Under the pieces are notes generated by a model. That model was given only the letters and a program-made list of their open reading frames with translations, was not told the DNA's origin and made no database searches. Source: Huiozyma naganishii CBS 8797 (Eukaryota > Ascomycota > Saccharomycetes > Saccharomycetales > Saccharomycetaceae). From it: a stretch of 64,000 nt of DNA. The stretch is taken from NCBI RefSeq assembly GCF_000348985.1, contig NC_035925.1:434001-498000 (forward strand), read 5' to 3'. Both the position numbers and the translations under genes were made by a program. This document shows, piece by piece, positions 32,328 through 43,424 of the stretch. Each line of letters opens with the position of its first letter. Within the stretch, counting starts at the first letter, position 1.

Positions 32328-33311
32328 TCAGTAACCGTCCTGTTCCGTTGGTTGTTGCTCTTCGTGTTCAACTTCGTGGACCTCTTCAACTGGTTCTTCT
32401 TCGATTTCGACTTCCTCGTGGTGGATTTGTTGTCCATCTTCGTCCTCGTCCTCTTCGACGTCCTCGTAGACATCGTCGACGGTCTGGTGGAACGACAAAG
32501 TTGGCTTGACGACGGCGACGTCTAGGGTCCATGCCTCCAATGCGGCCTCTGCGTCCATGATGATCTGTCTGGATGCGTCGTACCCGTCGTAAGCGGGTCT
32601 AGCCTCACCTGGGGTGACTGGCGAGTCGTCTAGCAATTCCAGTAGCGCCTTACCGTAACCGGCAATCAGTGCGAACTTCTCGGACATTTCTCTCATGGAG
32701 TCGAACTGGTAGTTGTACGACGCTTTCAACTTCTCTCTGGTGATGTTGGACAACTGTGCCTCTGCGACTAGGGACTCAGCCTCTGCTCTGACCAATTCTT
32801 GCTCCAAAACGGGCACCTTCGTGCTCATAGGGTCCTTGTACTTCAAGTGTGCGATCTCATCGGTGATTCTGTCCTTGCGCTCCCTGGAAGGTTGCACACT
32901 GGCCTCGATGTTCCTGATGGACTTCATAGTGACACGGTACTGGTCGTACTTGTCGATGAACTGGTCTTGCAACTCACCCAATTCGAAAAGCAGCACACCA
33001 AGCTTGTCAGTGACATCCGAGACGTCGTCGTCGTTCTCGGCCCCCCATAGGGACAACTGTCTCGCGGCGGCCCTGCGCTCATTGGCAACGACCTCCATGG
33101 CGCGCAGCACGCCCTTCTCGGTCTTCACGAGCTGCGACAGCTTCCTGGACAGCTCGGGTCCGAAATTGCCAGCGGCGTTCTTACGGAACGTCGACGCCAG
33201 GGACGCCTTCCCGAAGAACCGCGACTTCGTGCTCGAAGGTGGTGGTGGTGGCTGCTGCAACTGCTGTGCGGTAGGAGCCCTTGCGTTTCTCAAAGAGTAT
33301 GTCTTGTGCAT
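32328..33311 (-). CDS. LSP1: eisosome core component, BAR-domain protein
   Basis: Membrane-bending protein that with Pil1 builds eisosomes under the plasma membrane. It has 327 residues. The N-terminus MHKTYSLRNARAPTAQQLQ and the block SFRKNAAGNFGPELSRKLSQLVKTEKGVLRAMEVV (here STFRKNAAG) are family hallmarks. Paralogue-specific residues (SLWGAENDDDVSDVTDKLGVLLFELGELQDQF, SFHQTVDDVYEDVEE) fit Lsp1 better than Pil1. The BAR domain covers about residues 40-275; the tail is highly acidic. It is divergent from BLM10. Confidence 0.95.
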   Translation of the reverse strand: MHKTYSLRNARAPTAQQLQQPPPPPSSTKSRFFGKASLASTFRKNAAGNFGPELSRKLSQLVKTEKGVLRAMEVVANERRAAARQLSLWGAENDDDVSDVTDKLGVLLFELGELQDQFIDKYDQYRVTMKSIRNIEASVQPSRERKDRITDEIAHLKYKDPMSTKVPVLEQELVRAEAESLVAEAQLSNITREKLKASYNYQFDSMREMSEKFALIAGYGKALLELLDDSPVTPGEARPAYDGYDASRQIIMDAEAALEAWTLDVAVVKPTLSFHQTVDDVYEDVEEDEDEDGQQIHHEEVEIEEEPVEEVHEVEHEEQQPTEQDGY

Positions 33312-33952
33312 TGTGTGGGGATGTGGTGCGGGGTGAATTAGTGTCTACTAAAGTGTTCCAGGTCTGCAATCTACCACAACAACCCTCGCTCCCGGTTGTT
33401 CCCTTACCTGCCTCTCTTTATAACCTGCTGCGCTCTCGAGTCGTTCTTCAAATTTTGCAATTTTTCAGCGTCTGCGAGCCCCCTTTTTCGGTGTCTCTGC
33501 GGCTGTTTCTGAGCGAAACACGCTTTTTGGAGGGGAGTCGAGGGGAGGGGAGCGGGAGGGGTTTCGTCGAAAGTGACGTGTTTTGCGTTTTTGGCGGTGC
33601 GGATTTTGCGAGTGCGGGGTTAGGGGGCCGGGTAGTATTTCCTGTTTGGGATGTTTTGGTGTTGCCGTTTTTGGTGTGGGACAAATGGACATGGACAAAT
33701 GACGGATTGGGACAGGTCAGGACAAGTCAGAGCAAACAAAAAACGGGCCTGCTTCACTCGAGTTTCGAACACGGGAATTGCAAAACAGGAGGAAAATGAC
33801 GTTGTGGAAAAAATTTATTATTATAATGGGAACAAGAGAGCAGATCTCAAGAGTATTGGATGGGGCAGAAGGTAAGTGCTAAGAGCGCAGAGAGAGGATA
33901 CCACTCAAGAAGGGTGACCCAGTCTTGTTCCCGCCTTTAGATACTTTCCCAG
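33312..33952. other. divergent intergenic region, LSP1 and BLM10
   Basis: A 640-base promoter region with G/T-rich composition on the plus strand. Several overlapping open frames here are low-complexity (Ser/Pro/Lys-rich) and are not accepted. I saw no RNA gene and no Rpn4 consensus near BLM10. Confidence 0.5.
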
Positions 33953-36900
33953 ATGAAGAGATCTCGCCAGAGCACGGTCTCGCCGAACAAGCGCGGTAAA
34001 GTGGCGGAGGTCCCACGGGACAGCCGCCAGGGGGGCAGTCTGTTTCAACAGAGACTGGAACGATATGCACTGGATATTGCAGTGGACGGGGTTCCCTCAG
34101 AGTTGTACAATACTGGGTCCAGTCATTTCACTAGATTGGACCCCCCCAAGTTTAACCCAGCTTCGCATTTGCCCTATAGAGTTCCGGATGTCACTGTTCA
34201 GAGTAAGTACCTCTGCCATGTGGTGGTCAATTTGTACGCAGCGATTAGCTCGTTGGATATACAAGGGATTGTTGCGCTCAACGCTAGGGATTTAGCTGAG
34301 GATGGGTCCCTTGGTGCAGTGGATATCAACGAGTCAGATATTGCTACTTTCGATGAGGCAGAGGAGAACGATGACGAGGAACAACAGATGATGATGGCTT
34401 TCGCGGATGAGAGTGGAGACGTCGCTGAATACATTGATGAACTGACTGCTCCGGACTTCAACGTCTCGGGGAAGATCACGGAACGGTCAGAGTCTATAGT
34501 GAACGTCAACCACTGGACGAACGAACTGCGCAATTGTCTCAATTCAGGTGTTGTTCCAATGCCATTGACGCTGAGGGCAGCCCTCACTACAGTGTACTAC
34601 CATCTCGCACTCACACAGGGGCAAAAGATTTACAGACAATTGCACGTCGAGATCCTAGAGTTACTTGTAAACACGGACGACAGTGGTACTAACTTCACAA
34701 AATTACTCAGGGATAATGGGCTAGTGTTAGACCACACACCAATGTTTCAATTTCTCACGCAGTTCTTGCCCTACCCAGACGCAGACTTCGCCAGGTACGA
34801 TATCCAATCAAGAGACGATTTGCAATTGTTCAGATTGCTTCTCAAGTTGGCACACTTGGCGAGACCGTTCTTCAAGGAGGACGCGGGGGAGCCGATCCTA
34901 AGTGACACACTCGATTTCCTACTAGCAAGCTTCGCACCTTCAACAATGTCAATGGTCCTACCCATCATCAATTCCTACGTCCCCTACCATTACTCGACAA
35001 CGGCAGGAAGGGACAACATTTTGACTTACTTCCCCGTATTTTTCAGCATTTGGAGTTCAGTGAGTCCAGGTGTCGCCATCGATACACACATGTACGATTT
35101 TGTTGGGTCCGTCGCAGAGGATTTCCACGAAAGGTTTCTTCTGGAAGATCAAGCTCACAACACGGATACCTGGTCCAGGGACCACTTCTCGGAATACGGG
35201 CTGTTCACGCCAACTCAGATGAGCTTTCTTTTCAACAGACTCCAGGGCCATTTGAGGGCAGACGGACAAATCCACTCGTACTCCAGGACAGTTCGGCCCT
35301 TCGTGTACTCCATTAACCCACACAACAACACCGCATTCTGGAGGAAACTCATCAGTTTGGTCAAATCGATAGAAACTTTTGTTCACCCTTCCAACACTGG
35401 GTTCTGGACAAGACCTATCGCCAAATTTGTCCACGCCTTTATCAAGATGTACCACGGCAGAAGGCAGAGGGAATTACTGTGCGATCACACCCCACATTTT
35501 GCATTGACCAACGAGTGCCACTCCAAGATCACCTCCGTGTTTGTTGAAGTGCTCTTCACAGGGTCGCAGAACAAAACAGCAGATGTCGCAAACTACTACA
35601 TCTCCAGCATGGCGTACCTGCTTGACTTAAAACCATCTAATCAACACATTATCTTTGACAGAGTACTAACCGACATCTACGACGCCCTCGCAGGCGAATA
35701 CATCCACTCAAGACACAGAATCATTGCATCGTTGAAACAGTTCACTAGGATCGTTAGGTACATGACTCTCCATAAGATTTATAGAATTCATATCACAAAC
35801 ATCATGTCCCTACTAGTCGCCAAAATCGATTTGAACGATATCAATTTGACAAGCAACCTATTGAACGGGATTGTGTCCATTACAAGCTTCGTACCCCTCG
35901 AGGCTGCCACTACTACCCTCCCTGCTGGTGAAGATACTTTGACTTTCGAATCGCACACTTTACCTTTTATCGAGGCACATTTCATCCATTTGAAGTGTGC
36001 GAAATCCACACCGGAATTGGACACGCAGAAGGGGGCGGACTTGGAAAAGTTATTCAACGCCTCGACCACTATCTTTGAAAATATCCTGAGAGTGTACGTC
36101 GAGAAACTGTTCCACTTCGTGGACGTAGAACTCGAGGAGGCCTTCATCACGAAACTGAACCAAACAACGTTGCTCATGATCGAATCAATGGACAACCGTA
36201 CGTTCAAAGTGTACTCAGAATTGTTCCAAAGAGTGTTCTGGGACAACGACGCATTCAGAGAGAAGGATCCAAACTACGAGCTCGTCAGCGTCGCACTCTC
36301 AGCCATCGTGAAGAGAGACCCAGCCTCGGCGGCACCCCTCATCAGAACCATCTTCTTTAATGTCAAGCAGCAGATCGAGCGCGGTGCCGCCTCCGTGAGA
36401 AGCTCCTCGGAGATCCAGAAGAGGGATATCAGGCTTGTGATGTTCCTGAACTCGTTGAATGACGTGTTGAGACAATCACACGAGGCGCTGATCTCCATCG
36501 AGGACGAACTCATCGAGTTCATGAAGTACTTATTTGGAAATGTCACGAACCCACCACTTGACGTCATCACCTCGATCATCGTACACAGCTCCCTCGCAAC
36601 GCTAACTACCACAGAGCTGACTGAGGCACGCCTCTTCCCGGAAGAATCAACACTATCCACGAGTGAGAAATGGGGCGCGTTGCAATTCGATGAACGCAGG
36701 TTCCAAATCCAGGACTTATTATGGCATGTCCCCTCAAAACAGGAGATTGACGTTGCCGTGAACATCCTGAACCAGATGGTGGATTGGTGCATTACGAAAT
36801 TGGAGAAACTGTTGGAGTCGCCACAGTCAGATACTGTGTACTGTGACCAGCTTCAGAAGTATATCTTGATCATCACACATTCGCTCTCAGGTGCAAGTTT

Positions 36901-39900
36901 ACTGTTCGACCCTGAGTTTAATGAATTGACAAGGGGTAAAACCGCTTCAAGAGGGGTGAGGTTGGCGACCTGGGATGATGACGAACTGGGCGCGGAGGCG
37001 ACAGACGGGCACGCTCCGAAGTTGACCGCTGGTGCAGATGATGATCTCGCCAGGGATGAGGAGAGCGCCGATGTGGTCAACAAAGACACAAGCCCAGAAG
37101 ACATCCTCATTTTCGATGCTGATGACATCAATGGTGATAATGCCTCTGAGGTTCCCTCGGGGATATGCACGCCAGCAGTACCTGACACCGATGACAATGA
37201 TATTTCAGACGACCTATGCTGTGTTAATAAAAGTACCGGTTTCAAGAAACTGAACATCTTTGCCTGCAACTACTGTTTTGGTCAAACTGAAGCAGAAAAG
37301 TTGCGGAACCCATTGTATTTTGAAGTGCACAAGATCAGGGACAGGATCGGGGGTCTTCTCCACAAGGTATACTTGTTTTTAATCGAGCACCACGAAAACA
37401 ATACAATCATGAACCAAATCATACTCCATGGTATGAAAGTATTTTTCACCGATGTTGGACAGGAAACTGTTTTTAACGAGGACTCGACAGCAACTTTGGA
37501 TTGCGATTTCTTGGAAAATATCCAGTCCTTGGCACATGTGGACAAACCGTACACTCGAACGTTATTTGCAATCAAAATCAACGAATACCACCAGAGTCGC
37601 GTCATGCTACACTCAACAAATCGTTATCCCTCTAGATTGGAAAAAAAATTGCTTATGGACATCATTTCTTTGTCAATTTCCATATATCCGGATGTTTACA
37701 AGCCAGCGCAAGGAACCCTTGTACATTGTATGAAGCAAGTAATTGGATCTTATGCGACAATAATGGGTGTTGTCATGACGTCTTTAAGGGAAGGTGTAAA
37801 AACCCAATCGCACAAGAAAATCGAAGTTGTGCTGAAATTACTCTTGGTGAAGAAGATTCATCGGAAGATTATGTCAGATTTCAAAAATTTGAAAGATCTG
37901 GTCTTGTTGCTCATCGAATGTTGTAATATCAACGAACTTGATGTTGGTGTTCTTGCCGAGCGTTTACTGCTTAACATTGTCGGTGGACTGAAGATTCCTT
38001 CCAGTATTTGCGTCCACGATGAAAGGATGTTCACACCGATCGCACCGACTGACCAGTACATGGCTGCAAGGGTGAAGGCTATCAGGGAATCTAAGGACAA
38101 CAAACGTCAGTACTACTTACAGTTGTTGACAAGTCTGCAAGAAACTCTACTGGATGTGCTAAACAAGCAAAATAAAGCAACGTGGAAAATTCCAATTATT
38201 CTAGTAAGATTTCTCAGTAGACTACAGTCCAGTCTAGAGATATCTACAAATGTCAAAGCCGTTTCCCTACTCCACGAACAAACAAGGGAAAAGCACCCAG
38301 ATATGGTCCATTTGGTAGTTAGATCTTACCTTGGGATATTCAACAAAATATTTTCCTTGTCTGACTACAAGTACGACATCTCTAATGCGTATCGAAGCAG
38401 TTTTGATCCATCCTTTGTGGAGGTGATTCAGTCATCAGAAATTGATTTCAAAAAGAAGTTCCAAGCTGAAATGAATAACTTGGAGCATCCAAACTTCTTT
38501 ATTGATTGTCGCCCGTTTGTAGGTTGGTTATGTTGGGGACGAGAGATGAAAGTGTTGAAGGCTGAACCTGTCCAAATCAACTTGAAGCAAGAAGACATCA
38601 ATGCTGTGAACTGCTTGGGTTCATTGGTGAGCAAGCAATGGCTAATAGATGTTACGACAACACTGGTCCAAGATAACGAGAGTCGTACTGTCTTCAGCAG
38701 CGGTAACGTTTCATTTTTCGTTTTGATGATTATTTTGATCACCGAAAAGCATACTACAGCGATTACTTTGAATGACTTGTTCGATCTCTGTACCAAATAC
38801 TACGATCGATACGACAAAGCAGCAATGATTATGTCTGTAGAAATCTTTTCCAGTTTGCTCTGTGGTGATAAGTACATGGCTAAGGATGAGTTGAAGGCTC
38901 GTAATACGTTTGCCTCCAGGTTTTTGAAAGATTGTTTGAATAACGAACTGAACCAGGATGCCTTTGAAATTTGGAGCACGTTCTGTTGGTGGATTCCTAC
39001 GCTCTACGACATCAGAAGATGTCCACCACTGTTTGAAATCTTCTCTCATGTCGAGACCGTGCTTGATAGTAATTCTGACGCAGCTGCACATCAAGCTTAC
39101 AAGTTGTTGATGTTGCGGAGTATCGCTATCGGTACAGAGTTTAGATCTCCTGATATGAGTCACGTCATAGACACACTTATTTTTGACCACCCGTACGATC
39201 AAGTGCGGGAAGCCGTTGCGAAGTTATTTGTTACGTTGATTCAGAACATGTGCTACCCATCTATGGACAGTCCCAAGGCGTTGTTAGAAGCCGAGATGAG
39301 TGCTGACGGGTTAGGTCTGCCAATGAAATGGGCAACATCTAAAATTGACACCGTGATCAAGAGGCATTTCCAATTGATCTCTGAGGAGTACACTTTGCAT
39401 ATAAGGGGCAAAGATCTAACCCCGCAAGAAAGCATCAAGACGAGATACTTTTACCTATCCTCGACAATGTACTATTGGACAACCGAGATGATAAAGGGAC
39501 CCAATAAAGTCATTCTTTTCCCTTACCTTGTGGATTACATTATTCCATTTTTATTACGTTTGATCTTACAAAAGGAAACCTGCCAGTTGGCAGGCATCGA
39601 TGCAGCCACCATCTTCCTTGGGATCGCGTACTTGCCTGTTCGTGATAAGGAGATGTGTTCAATTGCCGCACTAATGTGTGCCAAACCGAGTAAGAAGGAA
39701 TCCTCCCACCAACTGAAATTGAAACTAAGCTTTATCCAGTTCTTCCTGTCTGCACATCTGTTGCGACTAGACCAGGAACAAAAAAATATCATCATGGAGT
39801 TTATAGTGACCAACTTGTACAACGACAAGCTCGTTGAGGTAAGAGACCGTGCGGCCGATGTACTATCAGATATTGTCCACAACATTGAGTCCGAGCAAGC

Positions 39901-40249
39901 GCTGATCCAGCTGATATCGCGCTTCTCCTCCAAGCTGGATGGTCTGACCTGGGAACAAAAACAGGAGCATTCGAAAACAGACTCGCGCATTCACGGAAGC
40001 GTCATCGGTCTTGGTGCCATCATATCTGCCTTCCCCTACGTGTTCCCCTTGCCCAGATGGATTCCTGAGCAGCTGAGCAGACTGTCGTCGTGGGCCCGAA
40101 CCAACGGTGTCGCGGGCGCCTCTGCAAAGGCCATAATTGCCGAATTCAAGAAAGTGAGAACGGACACGTGGCAATTCGATAGGACGGTGTTCACAAGCGA
40201 TGAACTGGAGGATTTGGAAGGTGTCATGTGGAGGAGCTACTACGCGTAG
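33953..40249 (+). CDS. BLM10: proteasome activator Blm10/PA200
   Basis: Giant HEAT-like solenoid that caps the 20S proteasome and opens its gate. It has 2098 residues against 2143 in S. cerevisiae. The protein ends SYYA, the HbYX-type tail (penultimate Tyr) that docks into the alpha-ring pockets. The N-terminus (SLFQQRLERYALDIAV) carries a basic, possibly nuclear, signal. Acidic disordered inserts lie at about residues 125-160 and 1005-1090. Blocks such as FIDCRPFVGWLCWGREMKV and QEHSKTDSRIHGSVIGLGAI match the family. Base composition changes sharply inside the gene (see findings). The following gene on the same strand is SEC4, as on S. cerevisiae chromosome VI. Confidence 0.96.
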   Translation: MKRSRQSTVSPNKRGKVAEVPRDSRQGGSLFQQRLERYALDIAVDGVPSELYNTGSSHFTRLDPPKFNPASHLPYRVPDVTVQSKYLCHVVVNLYAAISSLDIQGIVALNARDLAEDGSLGAVDINESDIATFDEAEENDDEEQQMMMAFADESGDVAEYIDELTAPDFNVSGKITERSESIVNVNHWTNELRNCLNSGVVPMPLTLRAALTTVYYHLALTQGQKIYRQLHVEILELLVNTDDSGTNFTKLLRDNGLVLDHTPMFQFLTQFLPYPDADFARYDIQSRDDLQLFRLLLKLAHLARPFFKEDAGEPILSDTLDFLLASFAPSTMSMVLPIINSYVPYHYSTTAGRDNILTYFPVFFSIWSSVSPGVAIDTHMYDFVGSVAEDFHERFLLEDQAHNTDTWSRDHFSEYGLFTPTQMSFLFNRLQGHLRADGQIHSYSRTVRPFVYSINPHNNTAFWRKLISLVKSIETFVHPSNTGFWTRPIAKFVHAFIKMYHGRRQRELLCDHTPHFALTNECHSKITSVFVEVLFTGSQNKTADVANYYISSMAYLLDLKPSNQHIIFDRVLTDIYDALAGEYIHSRHRIIASLKQFTRIVRYMTLHKIYRIHITNIMSLLVAKIDLNDINLTSNLLNGIVSITSFVPLEAATTTLPAGEDTLTFESHTLPFIEAHFIHLKCAKSTPELDTQKGADLEKLFNASTTIFENILRVYVEKLFHFVDVELEEAFITKLNQTTLLMIESMDNRTFKVYSELFQRVFWDNDAFREKDPNYELVSVALSAIVKRDPASAAPLIRTIFFNVKQQIERGAASVRSSSEIQKRDIRLVMFLNSLNDVLRQSHEALISIEDELIEFMKYLFGNVTNPPLDVITSIIVHSSLATLTTTELTEARLFPEESTLSTSEKWGALQFDERRFQIQDLLWHVPSKQEIDVAVNILNQMVDWCITKLEKLLESPQSDTVYCDQLQKYILIITHSLSGASLLFDPEFNELTRGKTASRGVRLATWDDDELGAEATDGHAPKLTAGADDDLARDEESADVVNKDTSPEDILIFDADDINGDNASEVPSGICTPAVPDTDDNDISDDLCCVNKSTGFKKLNIFACNYCFGQTEAEKLRNPLYFEVHKIRDRIGGLLHKVYLFLIEHHENNTIMNQIILHGMKVFFTDVGQETVFNEDSTATLDCDFLENIQSLAHVDKPYTRTLFAIKINEYHQSRVMLHSTNRYPSRLEKKLLMDIISLSISIYPDVYKPAQGTLVHCMKQVIGSYATIMGVVMTSLREGVKTQSHKKIEVVLKLLLVKKIHRKIMSDFKNLKDLVLLLIECCNINELDVGVLAERLLLNIVGGLKIPSSICVHDERMFTPIAPTDQYMAARVKAIRESKDNKRQYYLQLLTSLQETLLDVLNKQNKATWKIPIILVRFLSRLQSSLEISTNVKAVSLLHEQTREKHPDMVHLVVRSYLGIFNKIFSLSDYKYDISNAYRSSFDPSFVEVIQSSEIDFKKKFQAEMNNLEHPNFFIDCRPFVGWLCWGREMKVLKAEPVQINLKQEDINAVNCLGSLVSKQWLIDVTTTLVQDNESRTVFSSGNVSFFVLMIILITEKHTTAITLNDLFDLCTKYYDRYDKAAMIMSVEIFSSLLCGDKYMAKDELKARNTFASRFLKDCLNNELNQDAFEIWSTFCWWIPTLYDIRRCPPLFEIFSHVETVLDSNSDAAAHQAYKLLMLRSIAIGTEFRSPDMSHVIDTLIFDHPYDQVREAVAKLFVTLIQNMCYPSMDSPKALLEAEMSADGLGLPMKWATSKIDTVIKRHFQLISEEYTLHIRGKDLTPQESIKTRYFYLSSTMYYWTTEMIKGPNKVILFPYLVDYIIPFLLRLILQKETCQLAGIDAATIFLGIAYLPVRDKEMCSIAALMCAKPSKKESSHQLKLKLSFIQFFLSAHLLRLDQEQKNIIMEFIVTNLYNDKLVEVRDRAADVLSDIVHNIESEQALIQLISRFSSKLDGLTWEQKQEHSKTDSRIHGSVIGLGAIISAFPYVFPLPRWIPEQLSRLSSWARTNGVAGASAKAIIAEFKKVRTDTWQFDRTVFTSDELEDLEGVMWRSYYA

Positions 40250-40661
40250 TGCAGCGGATCCGCCGGACCCGCTACCCATTGCCCGTTGCCCGTTGCCCGG
40301 ACGCTAGATGCCGTTCCTCTGTTTTAATTTCGGAAGCGGAAAAACTTCGAATAAAATATTGATGTTTCTTTGTGTGGGAAATTCGCGATAGTTTGCATTT
40401 GGTTTACAGTTGGTGTACGGCTAAGAGTTTCACCCCATTCATATCGCTTTATCAATTAACTTCAATTTCTGTGTATTAACTCGTTGATTGGAAAAAGCAG
40501 AGCAAATTATCCTGAGGTTTTAGTGCTTTTTTATCTTTCTCGATTTAGCTTCGCAACTGATTATTTCCCTCCCCTTCTCTCACTGTTCCAATTGCCAATC
40601 GGTGTAGATATATCACAAACATACGTATAACACATAGAGACACAGTTCAGATAGAATTAAG
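40250..40661. other. intergenic, BLM10 to SEC4
   Basis: Holds the BLM10 3' end and the SEC4 promoter. A short tandem repeat of GTTGCCC-like units lies at about 40275-40300. No RNA gene was seen. Confidence 0.5.
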
Positions 40662-41297
40662 ATGTCTGCCTCGGGGGAAAATAGCAAACAATATGACAGT
40701 ATCATGAAGGTGTTGCTAATTGGTGATTCCGGTGTTGGGAAATCGTGTTTACTGGTCCGTTTCGTGGAGGATAAATTCTCTCCGTCGTTCATTACCACCA
40801 TTGGGATAGATTTCAAGATTAAAACGGTCGATATCAATGGAAAGAAGATCAAGCTACAACTGTGGGACACTGCCGGGCAAGAACGGTTCAGAACAATTAC
40901 CACGGCGTACTACCGTGGGGCCATGGGGATCATTCTTGTGTACGACGTCACCGATGAACGGACATTTGAGAACGTCAAGAATTGGTTCAAGACCGTGAGC
41001 GACCACGCTACTGACGACGCACAACTTCTGTTGGTTGGGAACAAATGTGACATGGACACAAGACTGGTCACACATGAACAAGGTGAGGCCCTGGGGAAGG
41101 AATTGGGGATTCCATTTGTGGAAGCAAGCGCAAAGGACGACACAAACGTCAACGAGGTGTTCTTTACGCTGGCAAAGCTTATTCAAGGAAGACTCGATAG
41201 CCAAAGTGCGGCCGACAGCACGGCTGGCCGCGGAAACAGTAAGGGCGGTGTGAATATTAACGAAAACGGCAAGAAAAGCTCCTCGAATTGCTGTTGA
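40662..41297 (+). CDS. SEC4: Rab GTPase of exocytosis
   Basis: Secretory-vesicle Rab that drives tethering through the exocyst at the bud. It has 211 residues against 215 in S. cerevisiae. All GTPase motifs are present: P-loop GDSGVGKS at residues 21-28, effector segment [25 protein letters not shown] and EASAKD. It ends in a Cys-Cys dipeptide (SSNCC) for double geranylgeranylation. The variable tail before it is Gly/Asn/Ser-rich. Confidence 0.97.
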   Translation: MSASGENSKQYDSIMKVLLIGDSGVGKSCLLVRFVEDKFSPSFITTIGIDFKIKTVDINGKKIKLQLWDTAGQERFRTITTAYYRGAMGIILVYDVTDERTFENVKNWFKTVSDHATDDAQLLLVGNKCDMDTRLVTHEQGEALGKELGIPFVEASAKDDTNVNEVFFTLAKLIQGRLDSQSAADSTAGRGNSKGGVNINENGKKSSSNCC

Positions 41298-41677
41298 GTA
41301 CTGTCACTATCTACTGTTCCCTTGTTTTTCTCAGGCAACTGCCCCTCTCCTCTCCCATCTCTCACACACTCACGCACGCACGTATAAGCAAATTTGTGTC
41401 GTGTAATTGTTCAAATGGTTATCAGTGACGGAAACGGTACAGACTTTAAAACCATCATGTCTGCCACGTAAGTATATGTGCATAAAGTATGTATATATAT
41501 ATGTGTGTGTGTGTATAAGTACATCAAACTGTCCAATATGTCCAGCGACTTAAAGGTCGAAATCGCACGTCAAATACAATATGAAAAAAAAATAATATAT
41601 AAAAAAGAAGTAGAAGAAGAAGCATATTCATTGCTGGTTACTTCCTCGATTTTGGGAGATAAAAGGGGATCCTGGGG
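41298..41677. other. intergenic, SEC4 to ULP1
   Basis: Holds the SEC4 terminator region and the ULP1 promoter. It includes a (TA)n(TG)n microsatellite at about 41490-41516 and A-rich tracts around 41580-41630. An ATG followed by GTAAGT near 41458-41474 was considered as a first exon, but no branch site was found. Confidence 0.5.
41490..41516. repeat. (TA)n(TG)n microsatellite
   Basis: Alternating purine-pyrimidine tract, TA units followed by TG units, about 160 bases upstream of ULP1. Confidence 0.85.
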
Positions 41678-43321
41678 ATGTCTCTCGTTGGTTTTGAGCG
41701 AAACAAAGATAAGAGTGAATATACTCCGTTATATTCGATGTTGTCCACTCACAGTTCACGGGGCAACGAAGCCAGAAAGCACAGTAGCATACCGAGCGCT
41801 TCAAATAAGTTAGCAAAATCGGGCGGTTCCAAAACAGATGAGGAAGAGAGCGAGATGGGTGGGACTGCACACGGTGTGCATCTTTGGAATAGACTGTTTT
41901 CACGTCTATCCCACAGCGGTAAAACAAATGAGGATGCGGAGTGTGAAGTGCCCGTTAAGGATGCAAAGCGCCAAAGGGACCAAGACACGTTACTCATACC
42001 TAGAAAGAAGAAAAGACCCGCCAATGAAGCGGAGATGGGTATTGAACCCAAACGACAAGAAGTGAATGATAAAAAGCTAAATCTTTCTAAGGATCCGTTT
42101 GGCTGGAATAAGTGGGAAACAACCGAGATTGGATCATCGAACAAGAAGGCTGATTACGGTACAACATTTTTTAAAAGAAAAACCCTAACGAAATATAAAA
42201 ATGGTATTGACGATGCCGATGTAATTTTACGATCTGAATCTGATGAACTGGCCTGCCTAAGAGAAATCTTCAACGGCGAGTATTGTATTCCGAAAGTCAT
42301 TGCTGATGAACGGAAACATCAGTTACAATTACTAAACCGAGATAAACAGGTCATGGAGCCGTCTTCGACTAGCAAATGGAGGAACTCAGTGGTGATGTTG
42401 ACCGAAAAAATCAGAAATATACTACTACTAGAGGGGCATACTTCCAAAGAATCACAAGACAATGACGTGGTATTTGTAAAGGAGAAAAAAATACCGTCAT
42501 TAGAGGAGAAACGTCAAAGGTATCATGACAACAAGAAATTATTCGATAAGAAACTATCAAACTTAGAGAATGAGTTTAAAAATTACAGAGAATTGACCCA
42601 GGAAAGAAGGAGAATTCAGGAAAGCATAAGACAGAAGAGAGAATCAGCTGGAAAGGCCAATATTATTCCAACTTTGAAGGAAAAAGATTTGAGACATATT
42701 CAAAGTACTCTAGAAAGAAAAGACGCTGCTGTGTTATATAACAAGGAGAATATTGAGGTGGGCATCAGAGATTTCAAGACTCTAGCGCCAAGGAGGTGGC
42801 TAAATGACACGATAATTGAGTTTTTCATGAAATTCATTGAAAACAATACCGAGAACACTGTAGCCTTCAACTCTTTTTTCTATACAAGTCTCTCTGAACG
42901 TGGATACCAAGGTGTCAGAAGGTGGATGAAAAGAAAGAAGGTCACTATCGATAAACTGGATAAAATTTTTGTTCCGATAAACTTAAAGCAATCGCACTGG
43001 GCACTTGGACTGATAGATCTGAGGAGGGAGAGAATAGTTTACGTTGACTCACTGACGAATGGACCTAGTGCGATAAGTTTTGCCATCCTGAATGACTTGA
43101 AAATATACATCAGCGAGGAAAGTGGTCAGAAAATAGGCGAAAATTTTCAGCTGGTTCATGCAGACTGCCCTCAACAACCAAACGGCTTTGATTGTGGGAT
43201 TTACGTGTGCATGAACACACTATATTTGTCAACGGACTCAGAATTAACTTTCTCTGCAAAGGATGCCGTAAAAATGAGATACTATATAGCGGGTCTGATA
43301 TTATCTGGCGGTGATAAGTAG
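41678..43321 (+). CDS. ULP1: SUMO (Smt3) protease, C48 family
   Basis: Cysteine protease at the nuclear pore that matures Smt3 and removes it from substrates. It has 547 residues against 621 in S. cerevisiae; the N-terminal regulatory part is shorter. The motif KDPFGWNKWETTEIGS of the middle region and the coiled coil before the protease domain are conserved. The catalytic residues are intact by alignment: His440 (QSHWALG), Asp457 (YVDSL), Gln500 (DCPQQ) and Cys506 (GFDCGIYV). It is convergent with HST2. Confidence 0.96.
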   Translation: MSLVGFERNKDKSEYTPLYSMLSTHSSRGNEARKHSSIPSASNKLAKSGGSKTDEEESEMGGTAHGVHLWNRLFSRLSHSGKTNEDAECEVPVKDAKRQRDQDTLLIPRKKKRPANEAEMGIEPKRQEVNDKKLNLSKDPFGWNKWETTEIGSSNKKADYGTTFFKRKTLTKYKNGIDDADVILRSESDELACLREIFNGEYCIPKVIADERKHQLQLLNRDKQVMEPSSTSKWRNSVVMLTEKIRNILLLEGHTSKESQDNDVVFVKEKKIPSLEEKRQRYHDNKKLFDKKLSNLENEFKNYRELTQERRRIQESIRQKRESAGKANIIPTLKEKDLRHIQSTLERKDAAVLYNKENIEVGIRDFKTLAPRRWLNDTIIEFFMKFIENNTENTVAFNSFFYTSLSERGYQGVRRWMKRKKVTIDKLDKIFVPINLKQSHWALGLIDLRRERIVYVDSLTNGPSAISFAILNDLKIYISEESGQKIGENFQLVHADCPQQPNGFDCGIYVCMNTLYLSTDSELTFSAKDAVKMRYYIAGLILSGGDK

Positions 43322-43424
43322 TCAGGAAGTATATGTAGAAAAAAAACATGCATATTTGAGAATCTCGAAGCGAACTCAAAGACTCTATCGTCAGTATTGA
43401 GAGGCAGGAGCACAAATTCCACTG

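Noticed and set aside
41458..41474. ATG followed by GTAAGT, possible first exon of ULP1
   Set aside because: No TACTAAC-type branch site before the ULP1 frame, and ULP1 has a suitable start at 41678.
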